A DNA stretch of 64,000 bases from contig NZ_JANTHX010000005.1 in the NCBI RefSeq assembly GCF_024752305.1, positions 399,050-463,049 of the forward strand, read 5' to 3'. Below, in pieces: positions 34,918 through 43,794 of this stretch. The notes beneath the pieces were generated by a model. It had not been told where the DNA came from and ran no database searches. It worked only from the letters and a program-made list of their open reading frames with translations. Origin of the DNA: Protaetiibacter mangrovi (GTDB lineage Bacteria > Actinomycetota > Actinomycetes > Actinomycetales > Microbacteriaceae). Numbering within the stretch: position 1 is the first letter of the stretch; each line of letters opens with the position of its first letter. The translations under genes were made by a program, and so were the position numbers.

Positions 34918-36288
34918 ATGGGCGACGTGACGACTCTCGCGATCATCGGCGCATCGGGCGATCTGGCCGCACGGCTGCTGCTCCCGGCACTCGGCGAGCT
35001 GCTGCGCGACGAACCCGGGAGGCGGGTGAGGCTCGTCGGCGCGGGCAGCTCGGGCATGGACGACGCGCACTGGCGATCGCGCGTCGAGGACGCGTTCGGA
35101 AGCGCCGACGCCCGTGATGCGCTCGACCGGGTCGAGCTCGGCGGGTATCTCGAGGTCGACGCGACGACGGCCGACGGGCTGCGCGAGATCATGGGCGCGG
35201 CCGAGGGCGGATCCCTCGTGCTGTACTTCGCCGTGCCCCCGCAGGTCACGGGCGCGGCGTGCGCCGCGCTCTCGCCGGACGACCTCCCGGATGGCGTCGT
35301 CTTCGCGCTCGAGAAGCCCTTCGGCACCGACCGCGCGAGCGCCGAGCACCTCGACGAGGTGCTGCACGGGCTGCTGCCCGAGACGAGCATCTTCCGGGTC
35401 GACCACTTCCTCGGGCGTTCGACGGTGCTCAACGTGATCGGGGCCCGCGTGGCCAATCGACTGTTCGAGCCGATCTGGTCGGCCGAGGACGTGGAATCGG
35501 TCGAGATCCGCTTCGACGAGTCGCTCGGGCTGGAAGGGCGGGCGGGCTACTACGACCACGCCGGCGCGCTCGTCGACATGATCCAGAGCCACCTGCTGCA
35601 GGTGCTCGCGATCGTCGCCATGGAGCCGCCCGCGACGCTCGGCGAGGTGGACCTGCGCGACGCGACCGCGGCGGTGCTGCGGGCCACCCGCATCCGGCAC
35701 GACGACCCCGTGCGCCATTCGCGTCGCGCCCGGTACACGGCAGGCAGCATCGACGGGCGGCAGCTTCCGTCGTACGTCGACGAGGACGGGGTCGACCCGG
35801 CGAACCGCACCGAGACGCTCGCCGAGCTGGTGTGCGAGGTGCGCACGGCGCGGTGGGTGGGGGTGCCGTTCACGCTGCGCTCGGGCAAGGCGCTCGCGGA
35901 TCCCGCCACCGAGATCGTCGTGCGGTTGCGGCCCGTGCGGCACCTGCCCGCGGGCATGACCGGCGACCCGGCGGGTGCCGTGCTCCGCTTCTCGCTGGGA
36001 CCCGATCGGCTCTCGGTCGCGATCAACGTCAACGGGGGAGAGGATCCGTTCGAGCTGCATCGTGCCGAACTCGAGGCGGAGCTCGGCCTCGGCGCGCAGC
36101 GTGCCTACGCGGAGGTGCTCGGTGCGATCCTCGACGGCGACCCGGCGCTCACGGTGCGCGGCGACGCCGCGGAGGAGTGCTGGCGCATCGTGGAGCCCGC
36201 GCTCGACGCCTGGCGGCACGGGAAGGTGCCGCTCGACGAGTACCCCGCCGGATCGCGCGGTCCGTCGGACTGGCCGGACGAGCGCTGA
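34918..36288 (+). CDS. zwf: Glucose-6-phosphate dehydrogenase
   Basis: A protein of 456 residues. The Rossmann motif is IIGASGDLAARLLLPAL; VFALEKPFGTDRASA and FRVDHFLGRSTVLNV match the family's catalytic region (His in RVDHFLG), and GYYDHAGALVDMIQSHLLQVL follows. It oxidises glucose-6-phosphate to the lactone, producing NADPH. Somewhat shorter than classical Zwf (about 490-510). The divergent GH15 gene could feed glucose into this route. The stop codon lies 6 nt from the convergent DedA-DUF5302 stop. Confidence 0.93.
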   Translation: MGDVTTLAIIGASGDLAARLLLPALGELLRDEPGRRVRLVGAGSSGMDDAHWRSRVEDAFGSADARDALDRVELGGYLEVDATTADGLREIMGAAEGGSLVLYFAVPPQVTGAACAALSPDDLPDGVVFALEKPFGTDRASAEHLDEVLHGLLPETSIFRVDHFLGRSTVLNVIGARVANRLFEPIWSAEDVESVEIRFDESLGLEGRAGYYDHAGALVDMIQSHLLQVLAIVAMEPPATLGEVDLRDATAAVLRATRIRHDDPVRHSRRARYTAGSIDGRQLPSYVDEDGVDPANRTETLAELVCEVRTARWVGVPFTLRSGKALADPATEIVVRLRPVRHLPAGMTGDPAGAVLRFSLGPDRLSVAINVNGGEDPFELHRAELEAELGLGAQRAYAEVLGAILDGDPALTVRGDAAEECWRIVEPALDAWRHGKVPLDEYPAGSRGPSDWPDER

Positions 36289-36294
36289 GGCGGG

Positions 36295-36477
36295 TCAGCC
36301 CGACTTGCGGCGGAACTCCCGCTTGCCGCCGGCCTTGTTGTGCGCCTCGTGCACGGCGCCGTCGCCGTCGAGATGCCCGGGGCGGTCGTGCTGCTGCTGC
36401 TTCTTGCGATCGAGCGCCTCGCGGAACTTGCGCTTGGTCTCCTCGGAGGCCGCAGTCGCCTTGTCGTCGGAACTCAT
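36295..36477 (-). CDS. DUF5302 protein (internal start, same frame)
   Basis: Sixty residues, the full length I would expect for free-standing DUF5302 proteins: acidic N-terminus, KRKFREALDRKKQQQ, then AHNKAGGKREFRRKSG. The ATG at 36477 lies 6 nt after TATGCT, so a leaderless mRNA would yield this protein alone. It is probably produced both alone and as the tail of the DedA ORF. Function unknown. Confidence 0.6.
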   Translation of the reverse strand: MSSDDKATAASEETKRKFREALDRKKQQQHDRPGHLDGDGAVHEAHNKAGGKREFRRKSG

Positions 36478-37068
36478 GTCGCCAGCATAGGCGGCGCGCC
36501 GGCCGAGCAGCAGGTCGATCGCCGCACCCGCCGCGATCGCGACGGGCACCGACACGAGGATCCCCAGCCACGGGGTGTCGGCGAACACCGTGCCGAACAG
36601 GGCCCCGATCGCCACGTTGTACAGCGCCCATGCGCTCCCCGCGAGGGCCGACAGCGGCAGGAAACGGCGCCACGACAGGCGTGCCGCACCGATCGAGAGG
36701 TTCACCGCGATGCGGGCGAACGGGATGTAGCGCGCGGTCAGCACGAGCGTGGCCGGACGCCGCAGCACGAGCCCGCGCGCGCGGGCGATCGCGCGACCCA
36801 CCCGTCCACGGCGCTGCCATCCCCACCGCTCGGTGCCCACGGCGCGCCCGATGGCGACGCAGGCGCTGTCCCCGACCACCGCACCGACCGCGGCGACGGG
36901 CACCACGAGCCAGAGCGACGGATGCCCGGTCGCCGCGGCGAGCGCACCGAGCGCCACCACGAAGGTCTCGCTGGGCAGCACCACGAGGAACGCGTCGCCC
37001 ACCACGAGCGCGAACAGCACGACGAGCAGCCAGGGCGAGACCGTCACCGCCTCGAGCCACGCATCCAC
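36295..37068 (-). CDS. DedA family membrane protein reading in frame into a DUF5302 domain
   Basis: A 257-residue ORF. Residues 1-197 form a DedA/VTT protein: VVLPSETFVVALGAL, the helix pairs, ARYIPFARIAVNLSIGAARL. From residue 198 the frame continues without a stop into MSSDDKATAASEETKRKFRE and ends GGKREFRRKSG, a complete DUF5302 protein. That second part has its own ATG (36477) and -10 element, so the long ORF may be a true fusion or the DedA gene may simply lack its own stop codon. The GTG at 37068 is the start. Confidence 0.8.
   Translation of the reverse strand: MDAWLEAVTVSPWLLVVLFALVVGDAFLVVLPSETFVVALGALAAATGHPSLWLVVPVAAVGAVVGDSACVAIGRAVGTERWGWQRRGRVGRAIARARGLVLRRPATLVLTARYIPFARIAVNLSIGAARLSWRRFLPLSALAGSAWALYNVAIGALFGTVFADTPWLGILVSVPVAIAAGAAIDLLLGRRAAYAGDMSSDDKATAASEETKRKFREALDRKKQQQHDRPGHLDGDGAVHEAHNKAGGKREFRRKSG
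36484..36489 (-). promoter_or_regulatory. -10 element for the internal DUF5302 start
   Basis: TATGCT on the minus strand, six bases, ATG at 36477; located within the DedA coding sequence. Confidence 0.5.
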
Positions 37069-37220
37069 GGAACCCTGTCTCTCACACCGCGGTGAACGGC
37101 GGGCGACGCTCCGGCGACCGGATGACCCGCGGGAGAGGCGCGCACGACGGTCGGGTGTCGACTCGGTGAACCCTCGTCGATCCGTTGCGTCGGCGGCGGC
37201 CGACCGGGTCGCGCGCCGGT

Positions 37221-37226
37221 CATCCT
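37221..37226 (+). promoter_or_regulatory. -10 candidate of the glycosyltransferase-SGNH gene
   Basis: CATCCT, six bases, GTG at 37233. Confidence 0.35.
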
Positions 37227-37232
37227 GGCGAC

Positions 37233-39212
37233 GTGAGAGTCGCGCTGATCGCCGAATCCTTCCTCCCGCACATGAACGGGGTCACCCACTCGCTGCTGCA
37301 GGTGGTGCGCCACCTGGAGCGCGGCGGGCACGAGACGCTCGTGATCGCCCCGCGCACCGGGCGCACCGTGCCGGAGCTGCCGGGCTCGGAGCTGGCCCTC
37401 ATCCGCTCCGTGCCGCTGCCCGGCTACCCGCAGGTGCGGCTCGCCGTCGCCTCGACGAGCCGGCTCGAGGCGCTGCTGCGCGACTTCGCCCCGGATGTCG
37501 TGCACCTGGCATCCCCGTTCCTGCTCGGGTGGCAGGCGGTCAACGCCGCGCAGCGGCTCGGCATCCCCACCGTCGCCGTCTACCAGACCGACATCCCCGG
37601 CTATGCGGCGCGGTACGGCATCGCCTCCGCCGAGGCGGAGCTCGGGCGTCACGTGACGCGGCTGCACGCCCGCGCGACGCTCACGCTCGCCCCGTCGACC
37701 TCGGCGGCGGACGACCTGGCGGTGCTCGGAGTGCCCCGGGTGCGCCGCTGGGCGCGCGGCGTCGATGCGGAGCGTTTCCACCCCGACCGGCGCTCCGCCG
37801 CCCGGCGCGCCGAGCTGGCGCCCGACGGCGAGGTGCTGGTCGGCTACGTCGGGCGGCTCGCGCCCGAGAAGCAGGTGGAGGACCTGGCGGCGCTCGCCGA
37901 GCTGCCCGGCATCCGCATGGTCGTCATCGGCGACGGTCCCGATCGGGCGCGCCTCGAGTCGCTGCTCCCCGGGGCGGAGTTCCTCGGCTTCCGCGGCGGC
38001 GACGAGCTCGCCGTCGACGTCGCGAGCCTCGACCTCTTCGTGCACCCCGGCGAGAGCGAGACCTTCTGCCAGACCGTGCAGGAGGCGCTCGCGAGCGGCG
38101 TCCCCGTCGTGGCGACCGGGCGCGGCGGGCCGCGTGATCTCGTCGACAGCGGCCGCACCGGGTGGCTCTACCGCCCCGGCGACCTGGCCGACCTGCGGGC
38201 ACGGGTCGCGGACCTCGCGGGCGACGCCGCCAAGCGCCGTGCGTTCTCCGTGGCGGCGCGTGCGGCGGTCGAGGGGCGCAGCTGGGCGGCCCTCGGCGAC
38301 GAGCTGCTCGGCCACTACCGCGCGGCGATGGTGATGAACGCGGCGCCCGCCCCCGTCGTCGCGTCCGAACGGCGGGTCGAGGAGGTGCCCGCCGTGTCGC
38401 GCATCACGCGATTCGCCGCGGTCGGGGACTCCCTCACCGAGGGGCTCTGCGACACCTCGCGGCAGGCGCCGGGCGACTACCGCGGGTGGACCGACCGCCT
38501 GGCCCTGCTGCTGGCCCACGCCGACGGGCGCCGCGCGCCGCTGCACTACGGCAATCTCGCGGTGCGCAGCAGGCGCGTGGCCGACGTCGTCGAGCATCAG
38601 CTGCCGCGTGCGCTCGAGCTGAAGGCCGAGCTCGTGACCGTTCTGGTCGGCGCCAACGACCTGGTGCGGATCGGCGCCCCCACGGTGACGCTGGCCCGTC
38701 GGGTGGCCGACGGCGTCGACCGCGCGCGCGAGACCGGGTGCACGGTGCTGCTCGTCGCGCCCTTCGCGCCCCCGCGCGGGTACCTGCGGGCGCTCCACGA
38801 CCGCACCCTCGTCTTCGCGCGCGAGCTCAGCCGCCGCGCACGCGAGTCGGGGGCCCTCTTCCTCGACCCGAGCGCCGAGCTCGACCTCGCCGATCCCCGG
38901 ATGTGGGCGGGCGACCGCGTGCACCTCAGCTCCCGGGGGCACCGCATGCTCTCCTACGCGGCCGCCGAGACCCTCGGACTCGCGGGCGCCGCCGAGCTCG
39001 CCCGCCTCGAGGCCGCGATGCACGACGAGGAGCCGGGCGCCGACGACGAGCCGCTGTCGCACGCCCGCTGGCTGTGGACGCACGTGCGGCCGTGGGCCGC
39101 CCGCCGCATCCGGGGCCGCACCGCGGGCGACGGGCGGGTGGCGAAGCACGACGAGCTCGTGCCGATCCTGCCGGGACGCGCCGGGGTGGCGAGTCCCCTC
39201 GACATCCGCTGA
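37233..39212 (+). CDS. Fusion of GT4 glycosyltransferase and SGNH/GDSL hydrolase
   Basis: A protein of 659 residues. Residues 1-375 are a GT-B glycosyltransferase of family 4: RVALIAESFLPHMNGVTHSLL, then VGYVGRLAPEKQVEDL and HPGESETFCQTVQEALASGVPVVAT, resembling actinobacterial mannosyltransferases. Residues 388-600 are an SGNH hydrolase: FAAVGDSLTEGL with Ser near 398, VLVGANDL, and DRVHLSSRGH with the catalytic Asp-x2-His. The domains often occur as neighbouring genes. An in-frame GTG at 38394 has GGAGG eight bases before it, so the hydrolase could also be made alone. Start GTG 37233. Confidence 0.88.
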   Translation: MRVALIAESFLPHMNGVTHSLLQVVRHLERGGHETLVIAPRTGRTVPELPGSELALIRSVPLPGYPQVRLAVASTSRLEALLRDFAPDVVHLASPFLLGWQAVNAAQRLGIPTVAVYQTDIPGYAARYGIASAEAELGRHVTRLHARATLTLAPSTSAADDLAVLGVPRVRRWARGVDAERFHPDRRSAARRAELAPDGEVLVGYVGRLAPEKQVEDLAALAELPGIRMVVIGDGPDRARLESLLPGAEFLGFRGGDELAVDVASLDLFVHPGESETFCQTVQEALASGVPVVATGRGGPRDLVDSGRTGWLYRPGDLADLRARVADLAGDAAKRRAFSVAARAAVEGRSWAALGDELLGHYRAAMVMNAAPAPVVASERRVEEVPAVSRITRFAAVGDSLTEGLCDTSRQAPGDYRGWTDRLALLLAHADGRRAPLHYGNLAVRSRRVADVVEHQLPRALELKAELVTVLVGANDLVRIGAPTVTLARRVADGVDRARETGCTVLLVAPFAPPRGYLRALHDRTLVFARELSRRARESGALFLDPSAELDLADPRMWAGDRVHLSSRGHRMLSYAAAETLGLAGAAELARLEAAMHDEEPGADDEPLSHARWLWTHVRPWAARRIRGRTAGDGRVAKHDELVPILPGRAGVASPLDIR

Positions 39213-39220
39213 GCCGCGTC

Positions 39221-39226
39221 GACAAT
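39221..39226 (+). promoter_or_regulatory. -10 element of the 39233 gene (leaderless)
   Basis: GACAAT, six bases (GAGGGG, which could also bind ribosomes weakly), ATG. Confidence 0.45.
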
Positions 39227-39232
39227 GAGGGG

Positions 39233-39835
39233 ATGACGCGGCGCGAGAGAAGAGCGGCACGCATCGGGGGTGTGCTGGTCGGCATCGTCATCGTGGCGGC
39301 CATCGCGAGCCTCGCGATCCACGGCTCACCGCAGGTCACGTTCAGGGATGCCAACTCGACGGTGCCCGCCGATCTCAGCTGGGCTGTTCTGAGTTCGTGT
39401 TCGTCGCCCGACGAGATGGGGACGTTCAGCAGCGAGACGGTGACTCTGACCGACGGACGTATGACCGTGCAGCTGACCCCCGTCTCCGGACGGGAGGAGG
39501 AGTCGGCGCTGGCCGAGCGGTTCACGAACGAGTGCCTCGCCGGCTACAGCTTCCCCGATGAGCTGCCGGGCACGGCGCCGCGATTCCCGAGCGCGGCGGA
39601 ACGGCTCGTCACCTACGACGTCGCCCAGCGCTGGCTGCTGCCGTGTCTCGCCGCGCATCGGCAACTGCCGCAGCGCATCCCCACCGTCGAGGGTTATCTC
39701 GGGGTCGATCGCGCCACGGCGACGCCATGGCTGAACTTCTACGACTACTTCGGGCAGGACGGTCTCGACAGTCTGCTCGCCGCGCGCGAGGACTGCGGCT
39801 CGCCATCGGCGCCGTTCGCCTGGGCCGGGGGATGA
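39233..39835 (+). CDS. Exported hypothetical protein, first of a tandem trio
   Basis: A protein of 200 residues with one N-terminal membrane helix or signal (GVLVGIVIVAAIASLAIHG). The outside part has STVPADLSWAVLSSCSSPDEM, ERLVTYDVAQRWLLPCLAAH and a closing REDCGSPS; the three conserved Cys and the LYxxALxWxxPCL pattern recur in the two genes that follow (39915 and 40627). Function unknown; the trio looks like a local duplication. Confidence 0.75.
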   Translation: MTRRERRAARIGGVLVGIVIVAAIASLAIHGSPQVTFRDANSTVPADLSWAVLSSCSSPDEMGTFSSETVTLTDGRMTVQLTPVSGREEESALAERFTNECLAGYSFPDELPGTAPRFPSAAERLVTYDVAQRWLLPCLAAHRQLPQRIPTVEGYLGVDRATATPWLNFYDYFGQDGLDSLLAAREDCGSPSAPFAWAGG

Positions 39836-39902
39836 GCTCGTGACCGACGGACAGGGCGTGTACTGAGCCCCTTCGTCCCCGACGTCGCGCTCCGGCCGGT
39901 GG

Positions 39903-39908
39903 GATGAT
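39903..39908 (+). promoter_or_regulatory. -10 element of the 39915 gene (leaderless)
   Basis: GATGAT, six bases, GTG. Confidence 0.4.
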
Positions 39909-39914
39909 GGCGGG

Positions 39915-40535
39915 GTGAGTACGCGCCGCCGCCTGCGCGCCGTCCTCGGGGTCGGCATCGTCGCCGCCTGCGCCCTCGCGTCGGGGATCGTGCTGGCGGG
40001 GCACGCCGCGGCACCGGCGCGTGCCGGGGGTCTCGACGGCGATCGCGTGCCGGAGGATCTGCTCTGGACCTGGGTCGCCTCGTGCTCGGAGGAGGACCCG
40101 TCCCGCATGATCACCTCCTTCGGCTACGACGCCGACGGGCGCGTGCACGTCGAGGTCTCCGAGACGGGGCTCGACGGCGCGCCGATCACCGACGACGTGG
40201 GAGGTGTCGTCGTCGACGCCCCCGCCACGCGCAGTCTCAGCGCGTGCCTGAGCGATCGACGGGTCGCGACATCCGATCGGCTGATCGTGGCGACCCCGGC
40301 GGACCGCCTCGAGCTCTACCGATGGGCCCTCGCCTGGCAGGTGCCCTGCCTGCGGGGCAGCGGTTTCGAGGTCGCGCTGCCGGCGTTCGCCGACTTCGTG
40401 GAGCCGAACGTCGTCCCCTGGTATCTGCTCGGCAGCGCCGACGTCACGAGCGTGCCCTTCGAGCGGGTGCTCGACGCTCGATGGCGATGCGACCCGATCC
40501 CTCCGATCGTCGGCCCCTCGGGCTGGGTCTGGTAG
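39915..40535 (+). CDS. Exported hypothetical protein, second of the trio
   Basis: A protein of 206 residues. The N-terminal signal is RRLRAVLGVGIVAACALASGIVLAG; the mature part has DRVPEDLLWTWVASCSEED, ADRLELYRWALAWQVPCLRG and a terminal WRCDPIPP, matching its neighbours in the placement of Cys and aromatic residues. Paralogue of 39233 and 40627. No enzymatic motif is visible. Confidence 0.75.
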   Translation: MSTRRRLRAVLGVGIVAACALASGIVLAGHAAAPARAGGLDGDRVPEDLLWTWVASCSEEDPSRMITSFGYDADGRVHVEVSETGLDGAPITDDVGGVVVDAPATRSLSACLSDRRVATSDRLIVATPADRLELYRWALAWQVPCLRGSGFEVALPAFADFVEPNVVPWYLLGSADVTSVPFERVLDARWRCDPIPPIVGPSGWVW

Positions 40536-40626
40536 CGCGAGGGGCGAGCCGGATGCGACGGGCCGACGCGGTGATGACCGCAGCAGGCGGGGCGTTCGTG
40601 GTGGCGGCCGCTCTCGTCACCTCGGG

Positions 40627-41139
40627 GTGCTCGCGGTGCACGGAGCGCGTCCCGCGGCCCCGCCCGCCGCATCCGACACGGTCCCCGGCGATGTCGCGTG
40701 GGCGGTGTACCAGGGCTGCCTCAACGAGGTCCCGACGTTCTCGGGCAGTGCCGCGGTGGGTCTACGCGAGGGGCGGATCACCGTCGACGTCATCGGCACC
40801 GGGCTCGACCCGGAGGAGGCGCAGCGGATCGAGGACCAGCTGAACGGGTGCCTGGCCGAGTTCCCGATCGGGGGCGAGGGCATCTTCGGTGCGCCGTCCG
40901 ACCTCGTGACGCAGGCCGAGCGCCTCGAGCTCTACGACTACGGGATGCGCTGGATGCTGCCCTGCCTCTCGGCGCGGGGGCAGCTCAACTGGTCGCACCG
41001 GATCGCGCGCGAGTACCTCTCCGACTACAGCGCGCTCTGGGCGGACTACTACTTCGCCCTCGTCGACCAGAGCGCGGATGCCGTGATCGCCGCGCGACGC
41101 GCCTGCGGCTCGGGCAGCGACATCCTCGCCCGCGGGTAG
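40627..41139 (+). CDS. Third trio member, frameshifted from its signal peptide
   Basis: The intact ORF gives 170 residues from GTG 40627 (DTVPGDVAWAVYQGCLNEV, ERLELYDYGMRWMLPCLSA, ARRACGSGSD), clearly paralogous to the preceding two. It lacks the N-terminal membrane segment. That segment is present just upstream in another frame: ATG 40553 reads MRRADAVMTAAGGAFVVAAA up to the run GGGG at 40624-40627, where inserting one G would join it to VLAVHGARP exactly as in the paralogues. So the gene carries a one-base deletion, a sequencing error, or a slippery site. The probable original gene spans 40553-41139. Confidence 0.65.
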   Translation: MLAVHGARPAAPPAASDTVPGDVAWAVYQGCLNEVPTFSGSAAVGLREGRITVDVIGTGLDPEEAQRIEDQLNGCLAEFPIGGEGIFGAPSDLVTQAERLELYDYGMRWMLPCLSARGQLNWSHRIAREYLSDYSALWADYYFALVDQSADAVIAARRACGSGSDILARG

Positions 41140-41148
41140 TGCGGCTGA

Positions 41149-41392
41149 TAGCATGGGTCCGGCCGCCATCCGGCGGCTGCCCCGCGTGCGCGAGCATGAT
41201 GGGGATGATCCGGAGCAGGCCGGCACGAAGCTGGTCACCGGTGGTGGTTCTCCGAACAGGGAGTCGGAGCCCTTCTACTGTTGACCAGATCCCGGCGGCC
41301 GGCGCGCGAATCTCAGTGCGCCCACGTCCTTCCTGCCCGCTCCTGCTCCGATGTAGTGCCGCGCGTATCGCGGCAGCAAGGAGTGAGACCTC
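41149..41392 (+). promoter_or_regulatory. pnp promoter candidate and 5' leader
   Basis: TAGCAT at 41149-41154 is a plausible -10, which would give a leader of roughly 230 nt. The leader contains small hairpins, GCCGCC-ATCC-GGCGGC (41162-41177) and, just before the ribosome-binding site, TGCCGCG-CGTAT-CGCGGCA (41357-41375). PNPase autoregulates through its leader in other bacteria; whether this one does is inference. I see no coding region here. Confidence 0.4.
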
Positions 41393-43696
41393 GTGGAAGG
41401 TCCCGAGATCAAGTTCGCCGAAGCCGTTCTGGACAACGGCAAGTTCGGCACCCGCACCATCCGCTTCGAGACCGGTCGTCTCGCGCAGCAGGCCCAGGGC
41501 GCCGTCGCCGCCTACCTCGACGAGGACACCATGCTGCTGTCCGCGACGAGCGTGTCGAAGCAGCCGCGTGACGGCTTCGACTTCTTCCCGCTGACGGTCG
41601 ACGTCGAGGAGCGTTCCTACGCCGCCGGCAAGATCCCCGGCTCGTTCTTCCGTCGCGAGGGCCGCCCCTCGACCGAGGCGATCCTCGTCTGCCGTCTCAT
41701 CGACCGCCCGCTGCGCCCGTCGTTCGCCGACGGCATCCGCAACGAGGTGCAGGTCGTCATCACGGTGCTCAGCATCGCGCCCGACGAGTTCTACGACGCC
41801 CTCGCGATCAACGCGGCGAGCGCCTCGACCCAGATCTCGGGTCTGCCGTTCTCCGGCCCGATCGCCGGTGTGCGCCTCGCGCTCATCCCGACGCCGGGCG
41901 AGGCGGGCGGCCAGTGGGTCGCCTTCCCGAAGCACTCGCAGCTCGCGGATGCGGTGTTCGACCTGGTCGTCGCCGGTCGCGTCGTGACGAAGGCCGACGG
42001 CTCCGAGGACGTCGCGATCATGATGGTCGAGGCCGAGGCCACCGAGCACAGCTGGGAGCTCATCCAGGGCGGTGCCGTCAAGCCGAACGAGGCCGTCGTC
42101 GCCGAGGGTCTCGAGGCGGCCAAGCCGTTCATCGCCCAGCTCGTGAAGGCGCAGGAGCAGCTCGCCGCGCAGTCGGCCAAGGAGATCAAGGACTACCCGA
42201 TCTTCGTCGACTACAGCCAGGCCGCCTACGACGCCGTCGCCGAGCTCGCCTACGACGAGCTCGTCGGGATCTACCAGATCGCCGACAAGATCGAGCGCCA
42301 GGAGAAGGACGACGCCCTCAAGGAGCGCGTCAAGCTCGCGATCAACGAGAAGGCCGTCGCCGGCGAGCTCGGCGGCGACATCCCGCCGATGGTGTCGGCG
42401 GCGTACAAGGCCGTCACGAAGAAGATCGTGCGCGGCCGCATCCTCACCGAGGGCGTCCGCATCGACGGCCGCGGCCTGACCGACATCCGTGCGCTCGACG
42501 CCGAGGTGCAGGTCATCCCGCGCGTGCACGGCTCCGCCATCTTCCAGCGCGGCGAGACGCAGATCCTCGGCGTCACGACGCTCAACATGCTCAAGATGGA
42601 GCAGCAGATCGACTCGCTGAGCCCGGTCACCAAGAAGCGCTACCTGCACCACTACAACTTCCCGCCCTACTCGACCGGTGAGACCGGCCGCGTCGGGTCG
42701 CCGAAGCGTCGCGAGATCGGGCACGGCTTCCTCGCCGAGCGCGCCCTCGTGCCGGTGCTGCCGAGTCGCGAGGAGTTCCCGTACGCGATCCGTCAGGTCT
42801 CCGAGGCCCTCGGCTCGAACGGCTCCACCTCGATGGGCTCCGTGTGCGCTTCGACCCTGTCGCTGCTGAACGCCGGCGTGCCGCTCAAGGCCCCGGTCGC
42901 CGGCATCGCGATGGGCCTCGTCTCCGACACGGTCGACGGCGAGACCCGCTACGCGGCGCTCACCGACATCCTGGGCGCGGAGGATGCGCTCGGCGACATG
43001 GACTTCAAGGTCGCCGGCACCAGCGAGTTCGTGACCGCGATCCAGCTCGACACCAAGCTCGACGGCATCCCCTCGGATGTGCTCGCGGGCGCGCTGTCGC
43101 AGGCGAAGGACGCCCGCACGGCGATCCTCTCGGTCATCAACCAGGCGATCGACGGACCGGACGAGATGGCTCCGACCGCGCCGCGCGTGATCTCGGTGAA
43201 CATCCCGGTCGACAAGATCGGCGAGCTCATCGGCCCCAAGGGCAAGACGATCAACGCGATCCAGGACGAGACCGGCGCCGAGATCTCGATCGAGGAGGAC
43301 GGCACCGTCTACATCGGCGCGGTCGACGGCCCCTCGGCCGAGGCGGCCCGTGCGCAGGTGCTCGCGATCGGCAACCCGGTCAACCCGGAGGTCGGCGAGC
43401 GGTTCCTCGGCACGGTCGTGAAGATCGCCACCTTCGGTGCGTTCGTCTCGCTGCTCCCCGGCAAGGACGGCCTGCTGCACATCAGCGAGGTGCGCAAGCT
43501 CGCCGGCGGCAAGCGCGTCGAGAACGTCGAGGACGTACTCTCGGTCGGGCAGAAGATCATGGTCGAGATCACCAAGATGGACGACCGCGGCAAGCTGTCG
43601 CTCGCCCCGGTGGTCGACGAGGCCGAGACCGAGGCTGCCGACACCGACAGCTCGGCCGCCGCGTCCGACGGCCCGGAGGCTCCCGCCGAGGGCTGA
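41393..43696 (+). CDS. pnp: Polyribonucleotide nucleotidyltransferase (PNPase)
   Basis: A protein of 767 residues, the usual length for Actinobacteria. Two RNase PH-like halves ([47 protein letters not shown]) are followed by a KH domain ([21 protein letters not shown]) and an S1 domain ([24 protein letters not shown]). It degrades RNA phosphorolytically. AAGGAG lies nine bases before the GTG. A strong terminator follows. Confidence 0.98.
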   Translation: MEGPEIKFAEAVLDNGKFGTRTIRFETGRLAQQAQGAVAAYLDEDTMLLSATSVSKQPRDGFDFFPLTVDVEERSYAAGKIPGSFFRREGRPSTEAILVCRLIDRPLRPSFADGIRNEVQVVITVLSIAPDEFYDALAINAASASTQISGLPFSGPIAGVRLALIPTPGEAGGQWVAFPKHSQLADAVFDLVVAGRVVTKADGSEDVAIMMVEAEATEHSWELIQGGAVKPNEAVVAEGLEAAKPFIAQLVKAQEQLAAQSAKEIKDYPIFVDYSQAAYDAVAELAYDELVGIYQIADKIERQEKDDALKERVKLAINEKAVAGELGGDIPPMVSAAYKAVTKKIVRGRILTEGVRIDGRGLTDIRALDAEVQVIPRVHGSAIFQRGETQILGVTTLNMLKMEQQIDSLSPVTKKRYLHHYNFPPYSTGETGRVGSPKRREIGHGFLAERALVPVLPSREEFPYAIRQVSEALGSNGSTSMGSVCASTLSLLNAGVPLKAPVAGIAMGLVSDTVDGETRYAALTDILGAEDALGDMDFKVAGTSEFVTAIQLDTKLDGIPSDVLAGALSQAKDARTAILSVINQAIDGPDEMAPTAPRVISVNIPVDKIGELIGPKGKTINAIQDETGAEISIEEDGTVYIGAVDGPSAEAARAQVLAIGNPVNPEVGERFLGTVVKIATFGAFVSLLPGKDGLLHISEVRKLAGGKRVENVEDVLSVGQKIMVEITKMDDRGKLSLAPVVDEAETEAADTDSSAAASDGPEAPAEG

Positions 43697-43706
43697 CCTC
43701 TACCTC

Positions 43707-43749
43707 GGTGATCGAGGAGCGCCGCGAAGCGACGCGTCTCGAGATCACC
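43707..43749. repeat. Imperfect palindrome after pnp
   Basis: GGTGATC (43707-43713) pairs with GATCACC (43743-43749), and the interior (GAGGAGCGC, CGCGAAGCGACGCG, TCTC) continues the stem imperfectly. The core resembles a GTCGCTTCGCG-type intergenic repeat that I associate with Microbacteriaceae genomes. Confidence 0.6.
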
Positions 43750-43752
43750 ACC

Positions 43753-43789
43753 CGGATGCCCGTCCCACCACGTGTGGGGCGGGCATCCG
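43753..43789. terminator. Bidirectional terminator between pnp and PEBP gene
   Basis: A 16-bp stem (43753-43768 with 43774-43789, one G-T pair) around a 5-nt loop, starting CGGATGCCCG. It ends 5 nt from the stop codon of the convergent gene. Confidence 0.75.
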
Positions 43790-43794
43790 CCGTC

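Noticed and set aside
33133-36288. Very long open frames antisense to the GH15 gene and elsewhere (for example 3365-5695 minus, 7875-10319 minus)
   Set aside because: They are Arg/Ala/Gly/Asp-rich shadows of real genes, caused by high GC at third positions; no domain signatures and no start signals.
41140-41392. tRNA or riboswitch upstream of pnp
   Set aside because: Only short hairpins are visible; no cloverleaf, T-loop sequence or known aptamer pattern.
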